From positions 2,117,883-2,181,882 of the forward strand of contig OX387183.1 in the NCBI GenBank assembly GCA_947561395.2: a stretch of DNA of 64,000 nt. Reading direction: 5' to 3'. Below, piece after piece: positions 23,202 through 35,907 of the stretch. Below the pieces are notes generated by a model. The model was not told where the DNA came from. It worked only from the letters and a program-made list of their open reading frames with translations, and ran no database searches. The translations under genes were made by a program, and so were the position numbers. This DNA is from Buxus sempervirens (lineage: Eukaryota; Streptophyta; Magnoliopsida; Buxales; Buxaceae). How positions within the stretch are numbered: the stretch's first letter is position 1; every line of letters starts with the position of its first letter.

Positions 23202-25400
23202 AACAAGACCGATCTGATTGACTCTATTGAGTTCTTTTTATAGAGGGGGAGAAAAGAGTAAATACCGTCTCCAGTTTACGAGCTCGGCGTTTGAAATTTG
23301 AACTTTTTGCCGTTTAATGACTTTTTTCCGTCGGGAAAAAGACGTGTAAATAGCTTTTTGCCGTAGCCCCGTCCGCGATGGCCATCGCCTCTAACTCCTT
23401 TGAACCAAGCATCATCCATTCCTTCCCAAATCCATCACAGTTCCAAGTCCACTAACTTCTCCTCCTCCATCACCACGACGACCACCACCTCACCGCCACC
23501 TCCTAGCTCTCTTTCGCTTGCTGTTGATCCTGCTTAAACCTTCCCCCATCTTTACTGCCATTAAAACTCGAGCCCTCGGCCTCCCGCTCAGATGTCTAGG
23601 ATCAAAGCTCACCGCTCTCTCCGCCTCAAAGAATTATCTACCCGGTTATATCCTCTGTGAAGGGATTTGATCTCTCCAGAAAGGTATCGATCACAATTCG
23701 CTGATCAATTGTTCGCCGTTGCGAATCCGGCCTGCTTTCCTTCGCGGTCGATTCTGTTGTTTCCGAACAACCCCCTCCCCCGCGGGACTTACAAGTGACG
23801 ACAGATGGATGGCATTTCTTTGGGTCCGATCAACAGAAATCGATTCTCGCTTGCTCGACGGTTTGATTTTCTCTGCCTTCGAATATATGCACTTCCGGCT
23901 GGACTTCTGGGGTTCTTACATGATCGATAGACATCAAGCTCAATTTAAATGGGTTGATTTGCTTTTGTATATGTGTCAAATGTTCACATTAGGAAGCTAA
24001 ATGTGATTCAAGATATGCTTCCAAAGTTATATTGATGAGAAACATCTGGTTCCAGGAAATTTGATTTTTAATGTAGGCAGTATAATGAAAAATCTATACT
24101 ATTAAATGATGGCAACCCACAAGATTCTTGATTGCCATTGGATTCCAAAAGAAGCCTCCACTTTTGTTTATATTTACTTTAACCTCACAGTTTTTTATTG
24201 CAACGTTCTTATCAAAATCATAATTACTTGTGCAAGTTGATTGTTACAGACAAATCTTGAAACAAACTGTATTACATTACTTGGCCTTCTCTTTGTATTT
24301 ACCGTGCGATCTGCTTGGTATTTGACAAATTTCTGGAGACTCAAACCCCAAATTCCGACATCTCTATTTGCACATAAGTCGATATTTGCTCGGGGAGCCT
24401 TTGTCATTGCTACCTTTTTCTCTCTCTAAAGGTTTCTGCTTCTTCCAGGTGACAGGCTTTTATGTTTTTTTATTTTTGTGAGATTAATGCTTTATTTTTC
24501 TGTAGGTAGGTCTTGATTTCTACATGGGCTTTGTTGCTTTTATTCTTCTTCATATTTCTATTCACATTGTCTTATTTTGAGCCGAATTCAGCATCTGATT
24601 TTGCCATTATCTGATATCGTCTCTCATCTTTGACAAATCTTGGCTACAGAACAGGACTGGTAAATGATTAGAAGAGGTAAAAGGGGGAGCTTAACATATC
24701 AAGAGGTGGTAGACTTCTTCTGTCAAAGTTCCAAATGAACAAGGTTGATTGAGAGCTCGTAAGTTGCTATAGAATTAATACATTTGGGGCCAAACTTCAC
24801 AGGTATATTTCTTGAAATCACTTCATTTAGATTATCAAATTTACATGTCTGAAGTTGTGCTATGCACTTATGGGTGATCTTTGTTTAACAGAAATAAGTA
24901 ACTCACTCATAATGAGATTTTCAAAACTTAGGTATGCTTTAACACCTATTTTGAGGAATTTTAAATTCCAAGCCTCTTTGTCGTCCATTCTCTAGGATTC
25001 TGTTAAAAATAAAGTAGAATAGAGTAGCTGTTGCCTGCTATTGTTCGACAAAAATGATTAAAATAAAAGCTTTGGGGTTGTCTATTTTCAAAAGGAAATC
25101 AAAAGGGGTGGGAGTTTGATGGATGCATAGTTGATTACACTTATTCAAAGGCGGATCTTTCTCTTGGAAATCATGGACTGGCTTTCTTCTTGGTTTTGTA
25201 TGTGTATCCATAAATGAAGAGAAAAACAGAAGCCATAAAGCTGCATCTGTCTTCCCTGAGAATATGAGGAATGAGTTCGACTACATTAGCTCGTCTCATT
25301 AGCCCCTCTATGCAAGGGTTTGGATGGCATCAGCCAGACCTATATAAATGTGCATGATGATGTGTTAAATGTGTAAAAACTAAAGAAAAACAAATGGATC
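23202..25400. other. No gene recognised; GC-richer block and a duplicated fragment
   Basis: 23370-23980 is GC-richer with open frames but no recognisable protein; a 5' exon or leader of an unidentified transcript is possible. 24340-24410 (ACTCAAACCCCAAATTCC then CTCGGGGAGCC) recurs inverted at 26360-26440, so it belongs to a dispersed repeat or a duplicated gene remnant. Confidence 0.4.
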
Positions 25401-25401
25401 A

Positions 25402-25553
25402 TCATTTTAGTGTTAAATATAGTAAATAAGCTATGGATCAATATGATTATCCATATCTCATTAATGGTAAGAGTGAAGAGTTGCTCAACTATGAATAATC
25501 ATATTGATCCATAACATATATGCTTCATTTAACATTAAAATGATTGGCCAAAG
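25402..25553. repeat. Inverted repeat (~54 bp arms), MITE-like
   Basis: The left arm (25402-25455) includes CTATGGATCAATATGATTAT. The right arm (25491-25553) holds its reverse complement and continues to CATTAAAATG. A third, single-arm relative is at 27097-27155. Probably a short foldback element; target duplication not determined. Confidence 0.7.
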
Positions 25554-25653
25554 CAGCATACCTATGCAAAAATCAAAACCTACCTATGGAAAGATAATTC
25601 TCACATAATAATAAACAGAAAACCTTGTCGCCTGATGGAAGCAAAAACCTTTA

Positions 25654-26304
25654 GGCTGTGTTTGGAACCTTGGATTTGGGGAGAAAAGAAAAGAAAATGC
25701 TAAAATTTTCTTTTCTCTTATTTGGTTTAAATGAAAGAAAATGAGATTTTCTCTCCAAATTTTCTCTCCCTCATTCTCTCCAATGTAAAAAATTTTCTCT
25801 TCAAAAAGGTAGGAATTTTGAAAGAAAAGAAAATTTACCATCACTTATCACTATTCACACCACCCACCCATCCCACTACTAACACCATCCACCACTACCA
25901 TAACTCATCACCCACACCACCACAACCCACCATTGCCCACCACTACCGCTGACCACCACCACCCACCACCGCCACCACCACCACCACCACCACCACCAAC
26001 AACCGCCACCACCGTCCGCCGCCAACCACCACCACCCACTACCAACAACCACCACCACCACCAGCCGCCACCACTGCCCGTCACCACCACCACCCATTGC
26101 CATCCGCCGCCACCATCACCCACTGCCACCCGGCACCATCGCCCACCAACCCAACCCATCATCTTTACTAAAATATATATTTTTTCTTCTCATTTCTAAT
26201 CTCATCCAAACATAAGAAAAGAAAAGAAAATCAGTATTTTTCTTTTCTTTTCCTTTTTAGCTTTCTTTTCTTTTCTCCCCAAATCCAAGGTTCCAAACAC
26301 AGCC
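25654..26304. mobile_element. TTA-flanked MITE with long near-perfect ends (651 bp)
   Basis: Both ends read GGCTGTGTTTGGAACCTTGG inward and stay matched for about 44 bp. TTA flanks both sides (25651-25653, 26305-26307). PIF/Harbinger-like by ends and target duplication. End identity suggests recent activity. The centre (25850-26160) is a CCACCACC-type minisatellite that creates Trp/Gly/Val and Pro/Thr open frames on both strands; these are not genes. Confidence 0.9.
25850..26160. repeat. CCA/CCACC minisatellite inside the MITE
   Basis: Almost purely C and A on the plus strand with a CCACCA core, giving strong strand asymmetry. No conserved frame. Confidence 0.9.
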
Positions 26305-26305
26305 T

Positions 26306-26306
<1 letters not shown>

Positions 26307-26348
<42 letters not shown>
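26307..26348. repeat. (AG)n microsatellite
   Basis: About 21 uninterrupted AG dinucleotides directly adjoining the right end of the TTA-flanked MITE. Confidence 0.98.
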
Positions 26349-26350
<2 letters not shown>

Positions 26351-26410
26351 GGAAGCCAGCAATAATAGAGGCTCCCCACACAAATATGAACTTGTGCATG
26401 GATGAGGAAT

Positions 26411-26660
26411 TTGGAGTTTGGGGTTTGAGTCGTAGAACATTTGTAGGATACAATATGTTTACTTCATTTATTTGAAGATTTGTTTGCAAATATGAGCCGA
26501 TCGCACAATAAACACAAAAAGAAGGCAAAGTAGGGTTGGAGTTTGGGGTTTGAGTCATAGAACATTTGATGGATACAATATGTTTACTTCATTTATTTGA
26601 AGGTTTGTTTGCAAATATGAGCAGATCACACAATAAACACAAAAAGAAGGCAAAGTAGGG
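26411..26660. repeat. Two tandem copies of a 125 bp unit
   Basis: Units begin at 26411 and 26536 (ttggagtttggggtttgag). Both contain acaatatgtttacttcattt and cacaataaacacaaaaagaa with few differences. Part of the unit is the inverted relative of 24340-24410. Confidence 0.92.
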
Positions 26661-27719
26661 TTATGCAATTAAAAAGTTTGAAGATTTGTTTGCAACTTCC
26701 AACTTGTACATGTAGTTATAATATTGAAACTTGCGATAGCAAAATGGGAGATTAAAGTATATATGACTAATAGTGTAGAGCTCTTTGGGAATCCAATGTT
26801 AGTAAAGAATCTTAAAGGTTGCCTTTTGTTGGAAATGATAGTTCATATTTTGGGTCCAAGGTAAAGGGTATTTTTGGATTTCTGAAATATCGGGTTTAGG
26901 GTTGGTATATATACATTCATGTAACCCTAATTGACGTTTTTTGATAGTGGAAAATTTTGCCGTACACAAAGAACGCAGGCACATCACCGAACCACTTAAA
27001 TCTGTGTGTTCTTCTTCTTCTCTCTATTTTTTTTATTTTTTGTTTTTCTTTACTATTCCAATTGCACGATTCACAACACCTTTATATAACAGATAGATAT
27101 GGATAATTATATTGACCCATAGAATATTTACTTCATTTGACGTTAAGATGGTTGTCCAATTTTTTTCTTTTGTCTGTACGCATTTTACTCATTATCGTAC
27201 GCTTTGGTTCATGCCTTTCCACTAGTCCTGTTAAAGTGAAGTTTAAGTAGATGAGTAGAAGAAGGAAAAGGAAAGATAAAAGTGCAAATATAATGTTTCT
27301 ATTACTTATATATGTCAAAATTTAGTGGGATCTGTTGAATAAAGAATAAAATAGAGAGTGGTGGTCAAGACTCTCTAGTAGAAGCTGTTGGTTCAACCCT
27401 AGTACCAATCTCTTCGATAATGACTCACTTGTAGGCTGCTTTACGAAGATCATTTTACAGGTTTGATGGTCTTACTGCACCTGAAGTAAAATAATATATT
27501 TCCTTTCTTTTTTTTTTTTCAATCATTTGAGTTTTTTTTTTGTTTTGAACTTCTATTCTTCATATTTGCCAAACACACCTAAATGTTTATCATTTTGTTT
27601 GAATTTTTTTTAACGAAGATTTATAAGTTATCACCACGCTTAAGCATGTATTTTATTTCATTATTTTTGATAATTTAATTTGTTACATTTTAACTGATTT
27701 TTGATTCTTCATTGCATAA

Positions 27720-29850
27720 GTGAACCATAAAACTCACACATTATCACCATTATTCAACTACTCAGTGTTGAGAGGAAGAGTTGGTCGTCACTAGTCTCTT
27801 TTGAGATTATCAATATAGGGTTGCCTAATGAGGGTGTTTTCATGGTTCAGTAGACAAATTTTCCTTTAGGTTTATGATGCAAATATTTTTGAGTTTACTT
27901 ATGTGCTTGAATTTATTTTATGGCTGTTTAAATTTCAAAGGCGATTGTATATTATTACTTATTTGTTATCAAGATTCACTTGTTTATTCGAATTTTCATT
28001 CAAGAGACCGTATCATTGTATTTTTTTTAATGTTTGATCTTGTTTGAATTGTGAAGTTTTTGAGGTTTTACTACATTTAGATTTTTAATTTTATGCAAGT
28101 TTTACTCGATATTATTTCATGCTAATAAATTCTTTTGTTTTTTGTACTTTACTAATCAATGAAAAAAAAAACATTTGAGATGCCTTTAAACATGTGGTTC
28201 CCATGATTGTTTGTAATGTATCAGATCGGATACGTTTGTCTATTGGTATCTGTCATTGGGATTGCTTTATGTACTGCTCAAGTCTTTGCAACCATCAACT
28301 TCATTCACCAACTTGGTTAATGTGAAACGATTGGTCATCACTATCTCTTCAAAAATATGTTAAACATTGGATATGTGATGAAGATATTTTAATCGTATGA
28401 TGAGATTATGCACTTGGGAGTATGATAAAAATATTTGCTTTTTTATTTTTTTTTAAAGTTTTACATCATTCTGAACTTTTTATTTTTGTCCTTTCGTTTT
28501 CATATTTTACACTTCCATGGCTTAATATCTCAAATCTTGGTATTTTTAATCTTCTTTTTTTAATGTATGAGTTTCATTCTAGAAATGATATCCTCAGATT
28601 TCTAGTTCCTTTCATAAATTTTCTTTGATATATTTTTATTAAGTTTTGATTCTTCATCCAATCCTAATTGTTTAATGAAACATATATTTGCAACCATCAC
28701 CCTCATGTAGCTACTCAATTTTAGGAAGAATATTTGGCAGTCACTAATTTATAGTGGACTGATAACTGTTTATGGTTGCATCATGAGTGTGTTTTGATGA
28801 TTTGATGGTTCAGTAGGCTAACAAGGTAATTTTGTTACCCTTTTTTTCAAGATGTAAATGTAACTACTTTTGATGTTTACCAATAATTTATATTTATGGA
28901 TATGTGTATTTGTTTGCAGACTTTTGGTGGCCTTCTTGAATTTCATAGGCAACTGTACTTTATTAATAATTTTCCATTTAGATTAAATTCTTTTTTATGT
29001 GGGTTTCCTTTAGGAGACCATATTTTTGTATATTTTTTAAAACTTCATATTGTTTTACTACTGAAGTTCTTGGTTTTGTTTTACTTCATTTAGACTTTTA
29101 ATCTAATTTTTCTTTTTATTATTTAATACTGTTCCTAACTATTTTTAATTTTGATTTACCTAATTTTCTTTTTGTTATAAGAATAAAGATAATAAATATT
29201 TGAAATACGTTTAAATATGTGGCTCCCATTAACTTTTTAGTGCAGTGAAGTATTTACTCACCTTTGTTTCTTTTGATTTTACATCATTTGAAATTTTTTA
29301 TTTTGTCCATTGCTTATTCGTATTTTTTAATTCCACATCTCAATACTTCTAAGTTTGTCTTGTTTAACCTTCTTATTTTTGTTATATGAATTTCATTAGT
29401 AAAGATTTATGGTACTATTTTATATTTAGTTAGTTCCATTACTTTTGGTAATTTAAATTGATATCTCATTGTAATGTTTTAGTGAACCATGCAAGTTCGC
29501 AACCATCATCCTCATTCAACTACTTAAAGTTGGGAATAACAGATGGCAGTAACAGTTCACTTTCGGAATTATCAGTGTTTGGGATAGCATAATGAGGTCG
29601 TTTTGATGGTTTTCATTAGACTAAAGCTATAATGTTATTCCCCTCAAGATTGAGATGTAGATATTTTTGAGATTTGCCCAATAGTTTATATTTATAAATA
29701 TGTTTATGCATGTGCATTACTATTGTAGACTTTTTGAATTTTTAAGGTAAATGTACTTCATGATAAATTTTTTTTCAAATTTAATTGTTTTTTTGGTATC
29801 TCATATTTGATGCGATTGAAAGGCTTGGTTTGAAATTGTTTTAGTTTTTC
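27720..29850. repeat. Diverged long tandem series (~0.8-0.95 kb period)
   Basis: Recurring landmarks in the same order at about 27740, 28685 and 29485: gcaaccatca/tcattcaacta, then a block around atcaatatagggttg or its variants, ggttcagtagac/aggctaac, an ntgtaaatattttngag-like block, and a ggcaactgtactt-like block. A shorter partial copy starts near 28290. Very T-rich, no conserved frame. The divergence makes this an old duplication series or remnants of one transposon family. Confidence 0.65.
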
Positions 29851-29999
29851 ATTTTCTGTTGCCTTGTCTCCAAGCTTTTTTACTATTTTTCTATTTGATT
29901 TACTATTTGAATTGTTGATGTGTGGTATTGTGATTTGAATTTTCTTGTCTTCTATTGTTTGGTTTCAGATTTGAGCAGATATGTTGGCCTACATTCCTT

Positions 30000-30906
30000 A
30001 AATTTTTTTTTGTTCTTGAGATGAGCATTGCAAAGAAGTTGAGTACTAGGAGGACTACAGCAGGATGATATCAGCTATGGAATACTTGAAGTGGGTCTAT
30101 TCATGGGTCTTCACCAGATTGCTCATTATTTTACTGCACCAATTTCCCATGGTCTTACTGATTTCTCTAAGCAGTAAACTAAGTTTTTAGTGTATTCTTC
30201 CATTTTGCTTTCCAGATAGATGCACATTATCTTAAATTGATAATAGTAAATATACTTATAATTTTTTTTTTCAAAATTTGTTTCTTTGATAATTTTTCAT
30301 GCTATATTTCTTTACAGGATCACATTTTCCCTTTTTCTCATTTTCTGACGAGTGTAAATTTCTCCAAGTGATTTGAGCTCTAAGGTGTATATTATGTTAT
30401 TTCTTAACTAATTTTCAGTTTTTTTTTGCAATAAATAGTTTGTATGTTGCTTTTCAGTACCCTCCTCTTCCTTGCTGGATGGGGGGTTTCTACTGGATGG
30501 GACCCGTGTTTGCATGCCAATCAAATTATCAAAGTGTTCAATACCACAACACACACCTAACTGGAATGTATGGCTATATTTATTTAACTCCTTTTGTGAT
30601 TGATGTTTCTTGGAAATTTCTACAGTTAATTCTCCTAATATATTCTTCTTCCTATCATAATTATTTCATAATAGTGCCAATTTGGGAGAGCCCTGTGCAA
30701 TGACTTACAACGTTTTGCTTCTATTTTTTCACTGAGTTTCATTCTCAAAAATAATTTTGTTCATTTTTTGATGATACATGAATATGACGTATTTTCATTG
30801 TTATAGTATGGATTTCTGACCTAGCTATTCTTTTTATTACTAAAATCTGAGTTATATGTCATAATAATGTGTCCAAGCATGAATCTGGATTCTTCCTGTG
30901 TACATA
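30000..30906. other. Intergenic, no gene recognised
   Basis: T-rich sequence. The 87-codon frame at 30440-30703 (Trp/Tyr-rich) has no known domain. Splice-like signals are not consistent with a rebuilt protein. Confidence 0.45.
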
Positions 30907-31094
30907 CTAGGGGAGTGCACGTGCTATGGAGCTTAGCAAATTTTAAAAAGGAGGGTGTTTTTGGGCTGTTAGTTAGTCATACATGTGCCATTAACAAATG
31001 GGTGGAAGAGTTAAATTGAAAAAAAAATGGTGGGCATTTTAGGTATAAAATGTCAGTGAGAAAAGAGGGTATTGGCTTTATATAATAATATTGA
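30907..31094 (-). mobile_element. Helitron-like element, minus orientation (188 bp)
   Basis: On the minus strand it starts TCAATATTATTATATAAAG and ends ATAGCACGTGCACTCCCCTAG followed by T. Size and end structure match the copies at 23012 and 37371. Non-coding. Confidence 0.7.
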
Positions 31095-34000
31095 TGACGA
31101 TAAAGTCAACTGCAGAAAACCATGTAGGAAGTCTAATGCCCAGCTGAAAAAAGATGGAAGAAAGAAATTAATCTTTGAATTGTGCTTTGTAGCCTATTGA
31201 TTTGTGGTTCCTTCTTCCTCTATGCCTGATGAAGACAAATAGAATGAAGCTTCAACTTCTTTTTCTTTGCATTATCAGATGTTTCACTTTGCTTTATCCA
31301 TTTTATGTCATGACTTAGATGTGCCTGTTATTGTTGATGTTCTGCTTTATTTTTGCAAGGCTGAGATTGACCAACTACCAAATTTGGGCGAGTATCTATT
31401 TTCCTCTGTATATTTAACCTAACTTTTGTGGCTTTACTCAGGTTATATGTTCTGCTTTATTTAACCTAGGGCAAATATCTCATGCCTTCCAGTCTCTAGC
31501 ATGACTGATAAATCTATATGGATCTCTTACTAATATTGGCAATTCATTCTTGTCAAAATTCATCATCAACAGTTGATATTGAGAAAATAGATGATTGTTG
31601 ACAGCAACATAGTATGGCAAAAGACTGAAAAAAAAATTGCTTATTTTGCTGCTGGCTCTGTGATAGAGGCAATGTTTTCAGAATGTCTTGTGTTCTTTAT
31701 GGCACTCGCTTTTTCTGCTTTGGCAAGTACATAAATTGCATGTTTGAGTCTTTCTGATTCATTTTTGTCCAAGTTTATTTATTTATTTATTTTTATGAAT
31801 TTGTAACGAAAAAATATTCAGAACGTTGTACCTTAAATGAGGCTATAGTTTCATGGGAAGAGTTGCTATGTTTGTTCAAATAGAAAAAAAACCTAGTTCC
31901 ATATTGTCACATGCAAATCTGATATGGTCAGTCCAGACCGTGATCTTGTACTGAGGATGCTTGCATTAGAACTGTTTGCCAATTCTATTACCTGTGATCT
32001 CTGATTGTTGTATCTTCTCAAATTGTGATCCACGACAGAAGATTTTTTGTGTTATAATTTCATATTCCAATATACTAGCCACTTGTAAGAAAAAAAAAAG
32101 AAATTAAAAAAAGGGATGAATGATTAAGAATGTGTGGTAGCTCGAAGTGGTGGTGTAGGAATTTTCTGAGGAAAGAGGCATCTGTATTCTACTGTGGTAA
32201 CTTTAAATCCAAGGTCTGTTTCATCCCATGCCGTAGTTATTGAATATGGAACTACTGTTTCCCTCATTGATATTAATATGCACTGAACAATTGAGTTTAT
32301 TTTAGATCCATGTGGACACCTCAAACCAAAAAATGTTTGACATGTAAAACAATTTATGCTTCATCTGAGGTCCATCTTTACTTTTGTGATTTCTACATGA
32401 TGATTGTAGGCTTGTAGTTTTATTATTCCTTTCCTCTGTGTACAAGAACTTTGATGAAGAAATCACAAAAGTTTCTAACTTGTTCTATAGTTGGCATATG
32501 TTTCTTCTGTGTTAACTGCTGTTATTTCTGTCTCAACTTAAGCTAAAAACTTTGATAACTTTATTGCACCCCTCTACTAAATCTGGCCACATCTTCCAAC
32601 TTCAACATGATTTAGTCGATTTCCTGCTGAAAGGGTGATTGAAAATTGGTATTTTGATGTAAACAATCCATGGTTATATTTCAACACATGTGAAACTGCA
32701 AAGTACTTATTTTTGCTAAGGCTTATGCGTTAAACATGGACTTGGATTCAGGAGTGTTGTTTCCGTTTTACCTCTTTTCAATTAAGTTCAAAACATTGGA
32801 TCATTTTTTGTTTGCATTGAGGCGATCTTAATAAGATTCTGTTCTATTTTTTGACTCCCTCACAGAAATCATTTCTCCTCTTTTCTTTTTTCATCTTTGG
32901 TTATCTGCTTCAGGAACCTTTACCAAGCATTTTATAAGGTATGGAGAAAGAATAGATTCCGTGATAAAGAAGCAAAAATAGACTAGAAGACCACAGAGTT
33001 TTTGATTTGTAACAATTGCTGATCCAGCTGTTGTTGATAAGGTTTGGGATGATGATCATTTTCTCAATGGAAGGTAAGTTTTGGTATCCAACCTTATTTA
33101 TCAACCTTAGGTATGGGTAATTTGCAATTTTTCTTTTCTTTTCGATCAACTTACTTCTTTATTCACTGCGATCGATAACTTTTATTCAAGACTTCCTCAC
33201 TGAGTTGGACAGTGAGCTTATAATTGTGAATTTACCTTCATTTTTTTCCACTCTATCATCTTTATTGGAAAACTTGGTGAGGTATTAGGTATGGGTTTTG
33301 CATGCAGCAGCTTATTTGGTGATCCTCCCTTTGCTTGGTCTCCCAGAAGTAATTTCTTTCTTGTGAAGGAATTTTAAAAAAAAATAGTAATTTTTTTCTT
33401 GTGAAAAATTTAGGAATTTTATGACCACCGTTCCCCTTGATAAAATCTGTTACATAAATATGAATGGGGCTTGTATGGGTATATGGATTGAAATATAGTG
33501 AAATTTAGTCGCAGGGAACGCATCATCTTAGTTGGACAATTTGGATTGGCCATGTTATTGCTCCATGTGGCAGAAAAATCCATGACTTATCAGGCAACTA
33601 TGCCTAGGTATATTATTTATTTTGTGTTGGGATGATGGGTTTGATGTCTGGAGCAAGTTTGAGACTGTTTTTGCTTGCCCCTACGTGTGTGTGTTTTCCT
33701 TCCTTTTTCTTTTTCTAATTATAATTTTTTCCAGATTACCAAGAAAATAATGTTAATGACCATTGGTTGAAAGTTATATCTGTGGCTTCAGAAAGGAAGG
33801 TTAATAATAAATCCACTGCATTAACTGTTCACGCTTCCTAGATCTACAGATTCTTATTTGCTGAAATGGCCCATCAAATAATGAAAGTGAGCCATATGTC
33901 TAGAACAAGCGTGAGACTGTTCATTCAGTGTTCCTGTGCATGTCTGGTAAATCGTTGATTGCATAGCCATGAAACATTCAAACTCTCAGGGCCTTGTACA

Positions 34001-34250
34001 GTGCAAAATTTGCATTAACTACTACTACTAGGAACTAGGATAGCCTCAGCCTCAGATGAATACTGGAAGTTTTCGCATTTCTTCAATTTTAAATCTTAAT
34101 GTTAAGAGGATATAATCTTTTTAAGACATTTAATGTTGTCTTACTAATGTTCCAAGTTTCTGATCAGTATCCCATAATTTCTGACGGCCCAAAAGTTTGG
34201 TTGAGAAGAACAGAAAAACATCTTTATCTATTGGCGTAATTTTTTTGAGA
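31095..34250. other. 3.1 kb without a recognisable gene
   Basis: Scattered short frames (32124-32324 minus, 32910-33149 minus) carry no domain I can name. The stretch 33010-33071 reads IADPAVVDKVWDDDHFLNGR up to a GTAAG donor, which could be an exon of an unrecognised transcript, but no neighbouring exon could be joined to it. Confidence 0.4.
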
Positions 34251-34672
34251 GTAAGTTATGGTTACCTCCCTTATGGTTTCTGACAACTGCAGACACCTCC
34301 CTTGAGGTTTCTAAAATGACATTTACCTCCTTTGTGAGACTTATAAAATGTAATTTGACTATTTTATCCCTTGTCAATTTTTATTTGAAATAAGAAAAAT
34401 TTAAAAAATAAAATTACACATTATTTTAAATTGATTATTAAGACTTTTAAATCTTAAAAAAATTATTTTTAATTATAAAAATCTCAAAATCTTACACATT
34501 TTGTACTTAAAGAAGGGTAAATTCGTCAAATATATTTAAATTTTTATAAAATTTGTACAAAAGGGAAATATATGAAGTAGATAACAAAAACATAAGGGAG
34601 GGAAGTGTCATTTCAGGAACCTCAAAGGAGGTATCCATAGTTTTCAGGAACTAGAAGGGAGGTAAGTGTAAA
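34251..34672. mobile_element. ACCTCCC-ended MITE (~420 bp)
   Basis: Inverted ends: the left contains GGTTACCTCCCTTATGGTTT and the right, on the reverse strand, ACTTACCTCCCTTCTAGTTC. A second inner match follows (ACACCTCCCTTGAGGTTTCT against ATACCTCCTTTGAGGTTCCT). About 80 bp of paired arm around an AT-rich centre. Degraded relatives at 15350-15990 and 18931-19020. Confidence 0.75.
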
Positions 34673-34994
34673 TTTCTTTTTGCTTAAATGAAGGCAAAAT
34701 TTTAGACTCTGATTTTTAATGAGGTGATGTATATAAGAAAGTCAGCCATTAACTGGTTTAGATATTATTTTTGCAGTATAAGAGAAGAACAAGTAAACTG
34801 GCTTGCATGTTAAAAGTCTCCCCCCTCACCCCAGGTTGATATGAGATCTTTGACTGTTGCGCCATTGTTCTGATATTTTGTATTTATATTGTGTTTTCTT
34901 GCATCTTTCATGCCATAATTGTTAGTGCATGCTCAAAGTTTCATCTAGACGAGGAAGGAAAGGAAAAACAGATGGTTCACTGACTATGGTGGTT

Positions 34995-35252
34995 GGTATT
35001 TCTCACTCCTTTTTATTGCTTTATTGTTATCTTAAATCAATGGGATCCAGTCCCACCCTCATCAAGTGTATGTGAGTCCCGGTATTTCTCACTCCTTTTT
35101 ATTGCTTTATTGTTATCTTAAATCAATGGGATCCAGTCCCACCCTCATCAAGTGTACGTGAGTCCCGGTATTTCTCACTCCTTTTTATTGCTTTATTGTT
35201 ATCTTAAATCAATGGGATCCAGTCCCACCCTCATCAAGTGTATGTGAGTCTC
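34995..35252. repeat. Three tandem copies of an 86 bp unit
   Basis: Units start at 34995, 35081 and 35167 (ggtatttctcactccttttt) and are almost identical, indicating recent tandem duplication. Confidence 0.96.
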
Positions 35253-35620
35253 GGCTATGTGCCGGTCCCCCTGTCCCTCTAACCCAATAAAAGAAAAAAA
35301 AAAGCATGCAGGCCAGAAAAGATTGTCAGATTTAGCTCTGGGAGTTTGTTTAGCTGGTGTAAATGATAATAGTAAGATTGATTTAATAGTGAAAGGATAA
35401 ATTAGGTGATAATTTTCATTCCTCAGTAAAATCTACATTTCATTGTTCTTTGAATCTTATGTCAATTTATCTAAATTATTCCTTTTCACCTTTTTTGAGC
35501 TAGTAAAATTTAGAATACTTTCTCCCTTTTTTTGGGTTGTTTACACACTGCAGCTATAGATCCATCATGTTGGGCTAATATCAATGTGGAGTGATTTTGT
35601 TCCTGGCTTGCAGTTACATG

Positions 35621-35907
35621 TTCTTGTTGCATAAACTTTTGCATATTTTCTTTCTTTATTTTATTTTTTCATGATATAAGCATATAATATTTTTTCCATT
35701 TATGGTTATAAAGCATGTTCTTGTTGTGTTAACTTTTGCATATTTTCTTTTTTTGTTTTTTTCCTTTCATGATATAAGCATATAATATTTTTTTTTCCAT
35801 TTATGGTTCTAAAGCATATTCTTGTTGCGTAAACTTTTGCATATTTTCTTTCTCCTTTCATGATATAAGCATATAATATTTTTTCCACTTACGGTTCTAA
35901 AATTTGT
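35621..35907. repeat. Three tandem copies of a ~97-101 bp unit
   Basis: Units start at 35621, 35718 and 35819 (ttcttgttgc and variants). Each contains acttttgcatattttctttc and tcatgatataagcatataat. The short minus-strand frames here come from the repeat. Confidence 0.92.

Noticed and set aside
25879-26199. Gly/Trp/Val-rich and Pro/Thr-rich proteins on opposite strands
   Set aside because: Both arise from the CCACC minisatellite inside a MITE.
33010-33071. Exon of a coding gene (IADPAVVDKVWDDDHFLNGR)
   Set aside because: Followed by a good donor, but no acceptor-linked neighbour exon or known family could be matched, so it is not called as a gene.
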